A stretch of DNA of 22,500 nt, from contig JACVTC010000076.1 in assembly GCA_016946835.1 (NCBI GenBank), positions 725,001-747,500 on the forward strand, given 5' to 3'. The number at the start of each line of letters is the position of its first letter. The stretch's first letter is position 1. A program made the position numbers and the translations under genes. The notes below the pieces were generated by a model. The model did no database searches and was not told where the DNA came from. It saw nothing but the letters and a program-made list of their open reading frames with translations. This stretch comes from Neocallimastix lanati (nom. inval.). Lineage: Eukaryota; Neocallimastigomycota; Neocallimastigomycetes; Neocallimastigales; Neocallimastigaceae. Below are positions 1 to 10,746 of the stretch, piece by piece.

Positions 1-3000
1 GCATTGGCATTAGCTTTAACCTCTTCTAACTCCTTTTCAAGATTAAGTTTATCTTTAGTTAATTTTTCAATGGTTTCATTCAATTGTTGAATGTTTTCAT
101 CATTTTCATTGATAGCACTAATACTTGTAGTGGATGGAACAATAGTACTTGGATCATCAATGGTTGAAGATTGAGATAAAGTACTGTTTCTAGAGGAAGC
201 CAATAATGAACTATTTCTTGGAGATCTCTTAGGAGATTGAGTTGGAGTTCCAGTTCTTGAAGATCTCTTTGAGGAACGCTTTAATTTATTGGTAAGACGA
301 TCACGTTCATAGAGAACTTGTTGTATCTTACCCTTCACAATATCATAATCCGTATTAATTTTCTTCCAACGATGACTCATAGCATCATGATCTTCAATCA
401 TACGATTAATATTTTGAGTAAGATGATCATGGTCTTGGTAGTGTTGATCTAATTCATAATCTAAACCTCTTAAATCTTTAACAACAGCAGCTCTATCATT
501 TTCAAGCTTATGACTTTGATCTTGTAAGTAATTATATTGATTCATATATTGAGTATGCTCCTCTTGAGAAGAGAAGATTTGATTTTCATGACTTTGAAGA
601 TCATCTAATTTATCAAAGATATCATGTCTATCATGATCAATATTACCTAATGTTATTTCAAGTTGTTGATGTCTATCTCTCTTACCATCAATGACCTTTT
701 CCATTTCATATTTATCATTTTGTGCTTGATCAATGGTACGACCAAGGTTATTCAATTCTTCATTTAATTCATTTAATTCACTTTCAATCTTTTTCTTATT
801 TTCTTGATATTCCTTAATCTTATCTTCTACAAGATTAATTCTACGTTGAATATCCTCTACTTCTACAGGTGATGAACTAATTTGACTTTGTAACTGTTCA
901 TTGAGATCCTTAATTGTCGCTTGAAGATTTTCAATTTGTTTTTCATATTCTTGAATCTTTTTATCATCAGCAATACTGCCACCGACAGCACCATCTACAG
1001 CACCAGCTACGGCACCAGCAACAGCATTTCCATTATTCATAGCTTCTAATTGTTGTTGTTTAGCTTGAATTTCTTGTTCTAATTGAGTTAGGGTAGCCTT
1101 TAATTCTTCAATTTTTTCTGGATTTATATTATCATTGGCTAGTGAAGTAACGTCACGAGTACCTTGATCTTGGCCTTGACTTTGACCTTGTTGATGTAAG
1201 TTTTGAATTTCTTCTTCAGCTTGTCTAATCTTTTCATCCTTTTCAGTAAGAATATGTTGGAATTCTTCAAGTTTTTGAGAAAGGTCCTGATTTTCATTTT
1301 TAAAGTGATCTATTTGTTGTTGAAGATTAGAGATGTCAGCATTGTTTCTTTCAGCAGCAACATTTTTAGAGGTAGAAAGTTCTTCAAGAGAATTTTCTAA
1401 CTTCTTTTTAAGATCTTCGGATTCATCACGAGTACGTTCTAATTCATCTCTTAATCCTTCTTCTTCTTCAATATGCTCTTGAATAGCATGTTCCAAGTTT
1501 TGCTTTTCTTCCTTCATTTGTTCAAGATTTACCTTCATACCTTGGTATTCCTTAGATATGGATTGAAGTTCGATATTTGTCTGTTCTAAATCTGTCATCT
1601 TTTCCTTAAGGGTATTGTAGGAATCGACCATTTCCTCATGATCTTCTTTTAAATCACTGTATTGACGTGTTAAATTATTATAAAGATTTTGTTGTTCCTG
1701 TTTTTCATCATTAATCATTTCAATATCATTGAGTTTCATTTGGAATTGTTCCTCTAAATCCTTCTTTGCCTCCTTTAATTCTTGAATATTTTTCTCTAAT
1801 TCAGCTTGTTTACCATCATATTCCTCAATCTTACTCTTATAATCTTCAATTTCTCCTTTAAGTTTTTTATTTTCAATTTGAGCTTCTTCCAATAATTTTT
1901 CAGCAGCTTCAGAACCCGATAAATTACCGACTAAAACTTCCATTTCAGTAATTTTTTTATTTTTTTCTTCAATATCCTTAGTACATTTATCATTTTCTTC
2001 ACGAACAGAATCCAATTCTTGTTGCATACGACTTACTTCATTATCAAATTGTTCCATAGCAATTTGAAGTTGTCCTCTTAAGCTTTCACGTTCTTCCTCA
2101 ATGGATTCCTTCAATTCTGCATTAGTACTTTCCGATTGCTTTAATTTTTCGTCTAATTCATCCTTAGCTCTCGATACCTGTTCCAATTTTTCAATACTTT
2201 GAGCAATTTGAACTTGAAGTGTTTGAACTAAGGCTCTAGATTCATTTAATTGAGATTCAATTTCTTCAGAATCATGTTCATCTTCTAAAGCTGAAATCTT
2301 TTCTTTTAATTCATTAATTTCATTATTAGCTTTTTCTAATTGATCTTCTAAATCGGATTTACGATTATTGATGTCTTGAATTTTCTTTTCTGTCAAAACT
2401 TGACTTTGAGTGAAATCCATTTCACGCTGTTCCTTTTCTTCTTGTAAACTTACGATTTGAGCATCATTTTGTTTTATTTTTTCTTCCAATTGGTGAATGG
2501 TCTGATTCTTATCCTCAACATTATCTTGAAGAGAAAGAATATGTTCTTCCATTTTATTTAATTTCATGGTTAATTCTTCCTCAGTTTGATTCTTAATTTG
2601 TTCAACATTCGTAAGTTTTTGTTGGATAGTGGAGACTGATTCTTGGGAACGTTCTAATTCGTTACGTAAATTATTAATTTGTTCATTAGAAATTTCTCTG
2701 GATTGATTTTGTAAATCTTGTTCCTTAAGAGATTCTTCCAACCGTTGATTTAAATGATCAACTTCACTTGTTTTCTTTTGTAATTGGTCACGGAAAACTT
2801 GATTGGTTAATTTTGTTTCTTCCAATTCCTTTTGACATTTCATTAAATTTTCCATTTGATTTTTAAGTTCTTCTGAATTTTTAATCAATTCCTGTTCTAA
2901 ATTACTTTTAGATTTCTCCACTTCTTCACGTGCATTTTCGGCTTCCTTTATTTTTCCTTCACTTTCTTTTATTTCATTTTCATATTTAGTTATCATATTT

Positions 3001-4435
3001 CTACATTCATTTAAACTGGCATCTAAACGTTCATTTTCCATACGATTGGACGCTAATTCCTTTTGAATATTGGAATGAATAACTTTCCATTCCATAACTT
3101 CTTCTTGAGCTTCACGACATTTCTTCTCTAATTCTTTAATTTGATAAAGTTGATTTTTTCTTTCCTCATTTGGTAATCGATTGTTATTTGGGGGTATGAC
3201 TAAACCAGATGACACTATTGTAGCTTCAAGTTCACGAACACGACTTTCATAGACATCTTCTCTTGCTCTGAGTTCTTCATAAGCTTTTCTATAAGATTTT
3301 AGTTCCCCTTTCAATGTTTTCGTACAACTTTCTGCAACATGTCTTGCCTCTAAATTACGTTTAGAAGCCTTTGCCCAACTATTTAATTTTGTTTTTAAAT
3401 TATGAATTATATCTTGTGATTCATCTAATTTTTTCTTTAATGCTTGACGATCCGATATTTCACGGTATAATGAGGGGTCCTTAGATGAAAGTTGTGAAAC
3501 TACTGAATTAAGATAAAAAACTTCTTCTTGAGCTGCTTTACGTTTACGTTCAGCTTCTTTTACGATTTCATTATTTCTATTAGTTGTTTGTTCAACTTGT
3601 GCTAATTGTTTTTTGAATGAAAGTAAACTTTTAATTAATTGATTACGAACTTCATCTTTACTTAAATTATCAATGCCCTCTAAATCAGCTGATATTGGTG
3701 AAGTTTCACCATTTTGTCCTTTTTGTTTATAAATTATTAATTCATGCTGAAGCCTTTTTTTAAGTATATTCATTTATTATTAATAATTTTTCCAGTTTTT
3801 ATTTTGTATTTTAATATTTTATATTTATATTAAATAAGCAAATTGTTATATATAAATTTTAAAGTAATATTTATAAGTATATTATATATTTATTATTATA
3901 TATAAAGTAAAATTTTTAAAAACATGAATAAATTTTATTAGAATATTTTTTATGGGAGTTTTTTTTAAAAAAAAAAAAAAAGGAATATATATTATATTTA
4001 ATTATTCAAAATTTAATCTCTTTCAAATTAAAAAAAAATGTATTTTTTAAAAAAATATATTTATATATATTTTATTAAATTTTTTATAATTATTCTATAT
4101 TTATTTATATTAATTACCAGGCTTCTTTTGTCTTTAAATCAAGTAATATTTTATTTTTGGTTTGAAGTTCATCTTGCAAATTTTCTTTTATAAAAAAAAA
4201 ATAATAAATATAAAAATTTATAAAATTATATAAAAAAAAAATTTTTAAAAAAAATTTAAAAAAAATAATATTTATGGCATTTATTATAGAAATATTATAT
4301 ATATTATCAAAAGAAGAATATAATATATAAATTTTAAAATTTACTTGTAATTTCTATAAGTTCAAATTGATTTTTAAGTTTTAAATCCTCTGTATTAATG
4401 AAAGGATTTATTACTTGATCCTTAGGTGATTCCAT
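1..4435 (-). CDS. Long coiled-coil protein, 5' part of gene (3' end beyond left edge); possibly related to the coiled-coil part of fungal cell-end markers
   Basis: Three exons join in phase: 4435-4345, 4184-4118 and 3753 to the left edge, giving 1303 visible residues. Donors are GTAAAT and GTAATT; both acceptors end AAAAG. I checked every codon of exon 3: all 1250 are open. The start is MESPKDQ. The second junction reads KEAW|LQHELIIYKQKG, continuous in sense and phase. Nearly the whole protein is charged heptad-type sequence rich in E, K, Q, L and N, so it is a long rod. Two breaks stand out: a Gly-Ala-Val linker (residues about 957-979, GAVAGAV type) and a Ser/Pro/basic linker (about 1200-1267, with SPKRSPR) that looks phosphorylatable. 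There are no membrane segments. From memory, the first 150 residues (EAWL..., SLLSFKKQLAQ, EAERKRKAAQEE) resemble the coiled coil of fungal kelch cell-end proteins of Tea1/Kel1 type, but no kelch repeats are present. A golgin or myosin-tail-like rod is the alternative. Confidence 0.85.
3754..4344 (-). other. Introns 1 and 2 of the coiled-coil gene, with the 67-nt exon 2 between them
   Basis: Intron 1 is 4344-4185 (160 nt) and intron 2 is 4117-3754 (364 nt). The coding islands at 4435-4345 and 4184-4118 stand out from the surrounding A/T runs. Phases agree: exon 1 leaves one base, exons 1 and 2 together leave two, and the first base of exon 3 completes a Trp codon. An in-frame ATG at 3773-3771 lies inside intron 2 and directly follows a stop. 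It could start a shorter protein if the intron were kept. Confidence 0.75.
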
Positions 4436-4857
4436 GATTTCTTATTTATTATATATACAATAAATTAAACATTATATAAGCAATTTATTAAATAATTTCT
4501 AGTATATACAAAAAGAATTATGTATATTAAAAATTATGAATATTGTTTAAAATGAAAATTTTTGTTTATTTTTTTTTTTTTTGCCTTCTTGTTAATCTAT
4601 ATTACTTGTAATTTTATATAATAAGATTATAAAGTTTAAATAAATATTGTTAATAAAAGTATTTTATTACTGAATATTGTTATTATACACATTGTATTAT
4701 AAATATTCATAAAATATTTATAGCTTACTTTTTCTTAAATTATGAAATCGTATTTAATTATATTTTGGTTAATAATATAAAGGAAATAATAAATATTAAA
4801 TTAGTTATTTTATTACAAATTTGTTACTATTAAATATTTTTTAATATTTTAAATAAA

Positions 4858-4861
<4 letters not shown>

Positions 4862-4894
<33 letters not shown>
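4862..4894. repeat. (TA)n dinucleotide run
   Basis: An uninterrupted TA alternation of about 33 bp is followed by a T-run. It is self-complementary. Confidence 0.9.
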
Positions 4895-4902
<8 letters not shown>

Positions 4903-5105
4903 TTACATTTCGAGATAGTTTTAAGTTAAATATATGTTTACGAAGTTTGTACAAAATTTAGAAATTTTCAATTTTCTTTTATTATGATAAAAAAAAAAAA
5001 AGTAAAAAAAAATTTTCTAAATAATATAATAATTAAATTAAATTAAATTAATAATAAAAAAAATAAAGAAATAAAATAGTGTTTTGATTTATGATTTAAA
5101 TCTTT

Positions 5106-5143
5106 AAATTAAGAAAATAATCTTCAGATTGTTTTCTTAAATT
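5106..5143. repeat. Near-perfect inverted repeat, 18-bp arms, 2-nt loop
   Basis: The left arm (5106-5123) and right arm (5126-5143) pair at 16 of 18 positions. One of the two mismatches becomes a wobble pair if the plus strand is transcribed. There is no coding context, and its function is unknown. Confidence 0.75.
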
Positions 5144-5639
5144 ATAATATATATAAAAAAAAAAAAAATTTAAATCTTTGGATTCAACAATTTATGGTAA
5201 ATATAATCCCTTCTAAAAACTAGCTATTTATTTTATTAATATAATTTTATATAATTATTTAATAAAGATTGCGCATTTAAATCTAACAAAAATATTAGAT
5301 TTCTTTTTTTTTATTATTTCTTTTTTTATTATTTTTACTTTAAAGAAAATAAAAAAAAATAAAATAAAAAAAAAAATTCGAATATTATTTTTCTTTTTCC
5401 TATATTAAAAATTAAATACAATGAAATAAAAAAAAAATAATATTAATTATTATTTATATATCAATATATTAAAATATATTGACTGGCGTTAATGATTCTA
5501 TTAGTTTAATATATTATTTAATAAAGTCAATAAACTTATTCATTAAGATTTAATATATTGAATATAATTGTTATTTATTATTAAAATATTATTATTGCTA
5601 ATTATAAAATTAGTATTAAAACATCATTTATTGATTATT

Positions 5640-5863
5640 AAAGAATTATTATTAAAATATTATTATTAAAGAATTATTATTAAAATATTATTATTAAAAT
5701 ATTATTATTAAAGAATTATTATTAAAATATTATTATTAAAATATTATTATTAAAGAATTATTATTAAAGAATTATTATTAAAATATTATTATTAAAGAAT
5801 TAGTATTAAAATATTATTATTAAAATATTATTATTAAAATATTATTATTAAAGAATTAGTATT
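5640..5863. repeat. 14-bp minisatellite, 16 units in two variant classes
   Basis: Sixteen consecutive 14-bp units parse with no indel. One class is AAAATATTATTATT (A) and the other AAAGAATTATTATT or AAAGAATTAGTATT (G). The order is G A G A A G A A G G A G A A A G, where the 12th and 16th units carry TAGTATT. A 22-bp sequence, AAAACATCATTTATTGATT plus ATT, flanks both sides (5618-5639 and 5864-5885). More degenerate units follow to about 5927. It is non-coding. Confidence 0.93.
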
Positions 5864-6633
5864 AAAACATCATTTATTGATTATTAAAGAATTAGTATTA
5901 AAATATTATTATTAAATAATTAGTATTGATTTGATTATTAAAACCACATACGATTACAATATATTATCTGTATATATTTAATATTTAATAGTCATGACAT
6001 TTATTACATTTAATTGCTATCAAACTATAAATATAAATATAATAAATAGTGTTTATTATTGAAATAAATTATATTGTAGTATATATTAAACTATATTATC
6101 TAATATATTTTTAATTTTTAATTCTATTAAATAAAAAATAATAGAAAAAAAGGTTATTTAATATTAACTTTTATTTATTGAATTAAAAAAGAACCAATAT
6201 ATTATAATATATTGTATTATAATAACACTTTTATATTTTATTTTATTTTTATTTTATTTTATTTTATTATGTGAAATAGATTAATAATAATCCTTTTATC
6301 CTTTTATTACTATTGAAGCTCCCCCAATCCTCAACAAGTAGTGTAACCATAAGTATTCATTATTAAATGAAGGCTAAATAGGCACACTAATGATCCATTA
6401 CCTACCTCCAAATAGTTAGCTTCCTTGATACCATCCTTAATGAATGAAAAGAAAAAAAAAACTAAATATGACGGCAAAAAGAAAGTTAATTTTTATTTTT
6501 GTTCTATATACCTTATTGAAAATGTTTGTTTATTGAAATAAAATGGATTTTATTCATTTTGAGTTAATATTAATTTTTATTTGATATTACTATTTATTTA
6601 TTAAATATTATTATTTATTTATTATTATTATTA

Positions 6634-6664
<31 letters not shown>

Positions 6665-6689
6665 AATATCCCATCGTTTATTTCTTTTT

Positions 6690-6720
<31 letters not shown>

Positions 6721-7289
6721 GTTAATAATATTATATTGTTAAGAATTTTATATGTATATTTTATATATTATATATTTTATATTCTACACATAATATATTA
6801 CAAACTATATTTGATAATGTGAACTATTAATTATTTATGCAAAAATATAACAATTAAGCTTTTTTCATCTCATCAAACAGTGGTCCATTTTTATTGATAG
6901 AAAGTTATATATAATATAATATATAATATACTGTTGATTATATTTAATATATAATATTTAACATATAAAATATTTAATTTTTTTTTAAATAATTTAATTT
7001 TTTATTTTTTTTATTTTTTTTTTGTTATCTTTTTCATTTATTTCTGTATTACATTAATTTATATTTTAATATTAATTATATTTATAATGTATATTTATAT
7101 TAAATAAAGTTTATTAACTAAAACAAATAAAAATAAACTTTACAAAAATTAAATTTACTTATATATAATTAATTTAATTTTTTTAATATATTCATATTGG
7201 TTTCTATATTGTATTATATAATATTTAATTTATTTATATATTATTTTAATTTGTTTTTAATTAAATAGTTTTTAGATGATACGGAAGGT
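5864..7289. other. AT-rich intergenic DNA with microsatellites and one higher-complexity island
   Basis: There is no intact gene. It holds the tail of the 14-bp array, a TTTA run at about 6634-6663, a T-run at 6692-6720 and a normal-composition island at about 6310-6455 (listed separately). A short minus-strand coding-like scrap at 6903-6857 reads NGPLFDEMKKA and then a stop. Confidence 0.6.
6334..6450 (-). pseudogene. Coding-like island, possibly an exon remnant
   Basis: This island of ordinary base composition lies in a desert of A and T. The minus strand is open for about 39 codons and includes KDGIKEANYLE, a mix unlike the K/N/I/F/Y strings of random AT-rich frames. On that strand a pyrimidine tract ending TTAAG comes just before 6435, and GTAGGT follows 6406, so 6435-6406 could be a 30-nt phase-0 exon. 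No partner exon can be joined with confidence. It may be a decayed exon, a conserved non-coding element or an unrecognised RNA. Confidence 0.3.
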
Positions 7290-7354
7290 TTATTTGTATT
7301 ACATTAAGCTTCTCTATAGATTATATATAGAGAAGCTTAATGTAATACAAATAA
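7290..7354. repeat. Perfect inverted repeat, 29-bp arms with a 7-nt loop
   Basis: Arms 7290-7318 and 7326-7354 are exact reverse complements around the loop GATTATA. The arms include AAGCTTCTCTATA and so are not simple sequence. RNA from either strand would fold into a long perfect hairpin. No gene lies within 3 kb. Confidence 0.95.
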
Positions 7355-8180
7355 TACTAATATAAACATAATATATGTATTTAATAAAATGGATTAGTAT
7401 TGAATAATATAAAATATTGACATTTAACAAAATTGTTATCAAAAAATTTTTTTTATTTATTACACAAAAGTTTTCTCTTTTTATATTATCTTTTTTTTTC
7501 TATTTATTTTATTTTATAGTATTATTATTTAACTTTTGGTTTGAATTTATTATAATTTTATATTATTGAATGATATTAATTTATTAAAAAAAAAAAAAAA
7601 GGCATTTGCTAAATATTTATTATATATTGATACAATTTTTATTTTATTTTCAATTTACTTCTTCTATAGTATTTCATTATTTCTTTATTTTTTTCTTTTT
7701 TTATATAAAGTATTTATTTATTATTTATTTTTTTATTTATTTATTAATTTATTTATTCATTTATTTATTTATTTATTTATTATATAAAATAATAATTTCT
7801 GTATCATTATAATCATTATATGTTTTGGAAATATGGCATAAAATATTCTAAATTAAGAAATGCTAGTAATTAAACCATTTCATGGAACTTTGTATTACAT
7901 TTTAAAAAAAAACATTTTATTATACGTTTTATTTATTTCTGTTTAAAAAATATAAAACATGAATTAATTACTACCAAATATGGTAAGAACTAAAAATGAA
8001 CCACCTTTTTTTTATATTAAAAGTTTTAATTAAAATTTTTTTAATTTATTATATCTTGAACTTTATTTAATAATAAAATGCTATTAATACTATTTATATT
8101 GTTCTAACCCATTGATAACTAATTTAGGCAATATATTTTTATTTATTTATTAAAAATACTTTTTATTATTTATTATTTAT
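7355..8180. other. AT-rich intergenic DNA, no intact gene
   Basis: Frames opening at 7566-7812 encode only poly-Lys followed by F/I/L/Y strings from TTTA repeats, and I do not accept them. A minus-strand scrap at 8005-7967 reads GGSFLVLTIFGSN and then a stop, just after an AAAAAG acceptor-like site. The region is otherwise homopolymers and ATTT repeats. Confidence 0.6.
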
Positions 8181-8380
8181 TAATAAATACTCTTTTTAAT
8201 ATTTAATATTTATTATTTATTAATAAATACTCTTTTTATTATTTATTATTTATTATTTATTAATAAATACTCTTTTTATTATTTATTATTTACTAATTAT
8301 TAATAAATACTCTTTTTATTATTTATTATTTACTAATTATTAATAAATACTCTTTTTATTATTTATTATTTATAATTATT
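8181..8380. repeat. 40-bp minisatellite, five copies
   Basis: The anchor AATAAATACTCTTTTT recurs at 8182, 8222, 8262, 8302 and 8342, an exact 40-bp period. Units 4 and 5 are joined by the same TACTAATTAT tail. The last unit runs into the 7-bp array that follows. Confidence 0.92.
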
Positions 8381-8572
8381 TATTATTTATTATTTATTAT
8401 TTATTATTTATAATTATTTATTATTTATTATTTATAATTATTTATTATTTATTATTTATTATTTATTATTTATTATTTATTATTTATTATTTATTATTTA
8501 TTATTTATTATTTATTATTTATTATTTATTATTTATTATTTATTATTTATTATTTAATATTTATTATTTATT
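8381..8572. repeat. (TTATTTA)n heptanucleotide microsatellite
   Basis: About 190 bp of TTATTTA units with a few TATAATT interruptions near the left end. It continues directly from the TTATTTATTATTTA part of the 40-bp unit. Confidence 0.9.
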
Positions 8573-9089
8573 TATACATTTATTTATTAATATATATTTA
8601 TTTTTTTACATTTATTTATATTTATTTATTAATAGTAATAACTAATATATATTTTGACATTTAATTATTAAACAGGAAAATTTAAAAAAAAAAAAAAAAG
8701 CTAAAACATTTGTAAAATTTGTATTATTATTAAAACTATTATCTTTATTTCTGTTTCTATTTAATTCAACATTTAATAATTGATAATTTTTATTTCTGTT
8801 TCTATTTAAATCATTTTTTAATCATTAATCATTAACTGATAATATTTAAAATGGAAAATAAAAATTACTTTTTCATCTAATGATTTTTTATATTTTATTC
8901 TTCATTAATTAGATTAGAATTTCTAAAGAAATGAAATTTAGTATAATAATTTATTATGACTCTCTGGACTTAAATAAAAATCTTTCATTCTATATTATTT
9001 AGACTTATTAAAGATTTTCTTTATAAACGAAAAACAATAAAAATTATGGATGAATCTATTAAAATATAATAATTAAAAGGAAATAAAGA
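8573..9089. other. AT-rich intergenic DNA, no intact gene
   Basis: No gene can be supported. A 16-codon minus-strand frame (8988-8938), beginning MKDFYLSPESHNK, has unusually balanced composition for this DNA but no family resemblance. A near repeat of TTATTTCTGTTTCTATTTAA lies at about 8745-8765 and 8790-8810. Confidence 0.55.
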
Positions 9090-9300
9090 AATAAAATAAA
9101 ATAAAATAAAATAAAATAAAATAAAATAAAATAAAATAAAATAAAATAAAATAAAATAAAATAAAATAAATAGTAGAATATTAAATATAAAGTACAGATT
9201 GAATAAAATAAAATAAAATAAAATAAAATAAAATAAAATAAAATAAAATAAATAGTAGAATATAAATATAAGTACAGATTGAATAAAATAAAATAAAATA
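9090..9300. repeat. (AAATA)n pentanucleotide array with interleaved 30-bp spacers
   Basis: AAATA runs occupy about 9090-9170, 9202-9250 and 9280-9300. They are separated by two near-identical spacers ending AAGTACAGATTGAATAAAAT. The second spacer differs by two single-base deletions. The higher-order unit is thus a pentamer tract plus one spacer. Confidence 0.9.
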
Positions 9301-9758
9301 ATAAAAAAAATTATAAAAAAAATTATAAAAAATAAAAAAATATAAGAAAATAAAAAAAATCTGATATTTGATAGATGAATTTAAGCTATGAAAAAATTTT
9401 AAAATTTAATTTCCTATAAAATAGGAATAGTCTATTTATATTTATATATAATAATAAAAAATTATAAAACTATTTTATATTTGAAAGAACTGAATACATG
9501 TTAACTTTTATGTTAATGATTAATTATAGATTTATTATTACTATTTTTTTTTTTTTTATTATTTTTTTTTTATTTTTATTTTTATTTTTACATATATGTC
9601 TTTTAAAATAAATAATTATTAATTAAATTCCACTTCGACACAATTAACTTGCTATTGTAAATGAGTATATGATGATTTCAATAAACGAATTTATATAACT
9701 TTTATTAATATTTATATAAATTTAATATAGAAAAAAAAAATTATGAATGAATAGATAT

Positions 9759-9814
<56 letters not shown>

Positions 9815-9997
9815 TATATATTTTTAAAATTCGATATTAACCTTTTGAAATTAAAATATCTTTTATGTCATTTAATACTATTTTATAATATATAATATAT
9901 ATATACTTATTTTCAATAAATAAAATATGTACTAACATATAATTTTAGATATTAATTAAAAATTAAATTGTGACGTGACATAGGAAAAATAAAAAAG
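9301..9997. other. AT-rich intergenic DNA, no gene seen
   Basis: It holds homopolymers, a TTTA run at 9757-9812 and a short normal-composition patch around 9630-9690. A TGACGTGAC sequence near 9971 resembles a bZIP/CRE half-palindrome but has no gene beside it. Confidence 0.6.
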
Positions 9998-10162
<165 letters not shown>

Positions 10163-10353
10163 GTATTCCATTAAAAAAAAAATTGATAATTATCATTTCA
10201 GTTAATATAATTTATCTTATTCAGTTGTAATTTTTTTTTTCTATTTTATTTTATAGCTATTCAATATTGATATATATATATATATATGAATTAGTATAAA
10301 TTCTTCACTGTATTAAAAGAATTTTATCTATATTTATAAACTTTCTTTATTAC

Positions 10354-10388
<35 letters not shown>

Positions 10389-10467
10389 ATTAATTAATAA
10401 AATATTCAAATAGATCTGTTAAAAAAAAATTGTTTCCAGTAATGGTATTTGTTATTACAGTATAAAT

Positions 10468-10561
10468 ATTGTATAATCACTGTTAACAATTTTTACTATA
10501 AAACAATTTATAAATATATTTTTGATAATATAAAATTTATGTTAACAGTATTATATAATCT
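10468..10561. repeat. Imperfect inverted repeat centred on ACTGTTAAC / GTTAACAGT
   Basis: The left arm (10468-10495) and right arm (about 10532-10561) share the core TATAAT(C)ACTGTTAACA in opposite orientations, with a few mismatches and a 36-nt spacer. This has the shape of a small MITE or hairpin. No flanking target-site duplication is obvious in such AT-rich DNA. Confidence 0.6.
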
Positions 10562-10746
10562 ATAAAATGGTAGTTATTCAAAGTTTTATTATTATTTTTT
10601 CTATAATATTATAATGAATAATATATCTTAATATTCATATATTATTTAAAAAAAAAAAGTTTATTAATTTAATAAAAAAAGGTATATAAGTAACATCTTT
10701 TATATTTATATTAATATTGAGAATTTAATTTTTAAATTTTATATAA

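Larger units (their letters stand above)
4436..5639. other. AT-rich intergenic DNA upstream of the coiled-coil gene
   Basis: I see no gene here. The stretch is nearly all A and T, with poly-A/T runs, a TA dinucleotide run at 4862-4894 and an inverted repeat at 5106-5143. The minus-strand promoter of the coiled-coil gene must lie in its left part, but no clear core element can be picked out against this background. Confidence 0.7.

Noticed and set aside
1203-1400. 65-codon plus-strand frame
   Set aside because: It is antisense to the verified 1250-codon coiled-coil frame.
7566-7812. Two overlapping plus-strand frames of 73 and 68 codons, resembling a hydrophobic membrane peptide
   Set aside because: The hydrophobicity comes from T-rich TTTA repeats. 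There is no conserved motif or splice support.
5640-8572. Regularly spaced repeats that could suggest CRISPR
   Set aside because: These are contiguous tandem repeats without unique spacers, in eukaryotic DNA.
9971-9980. TGACGTGAC as a bZIP/CRE site
   Set aside because: It is a single short match more than 1 kb from any start codon and cannot be told from chance.
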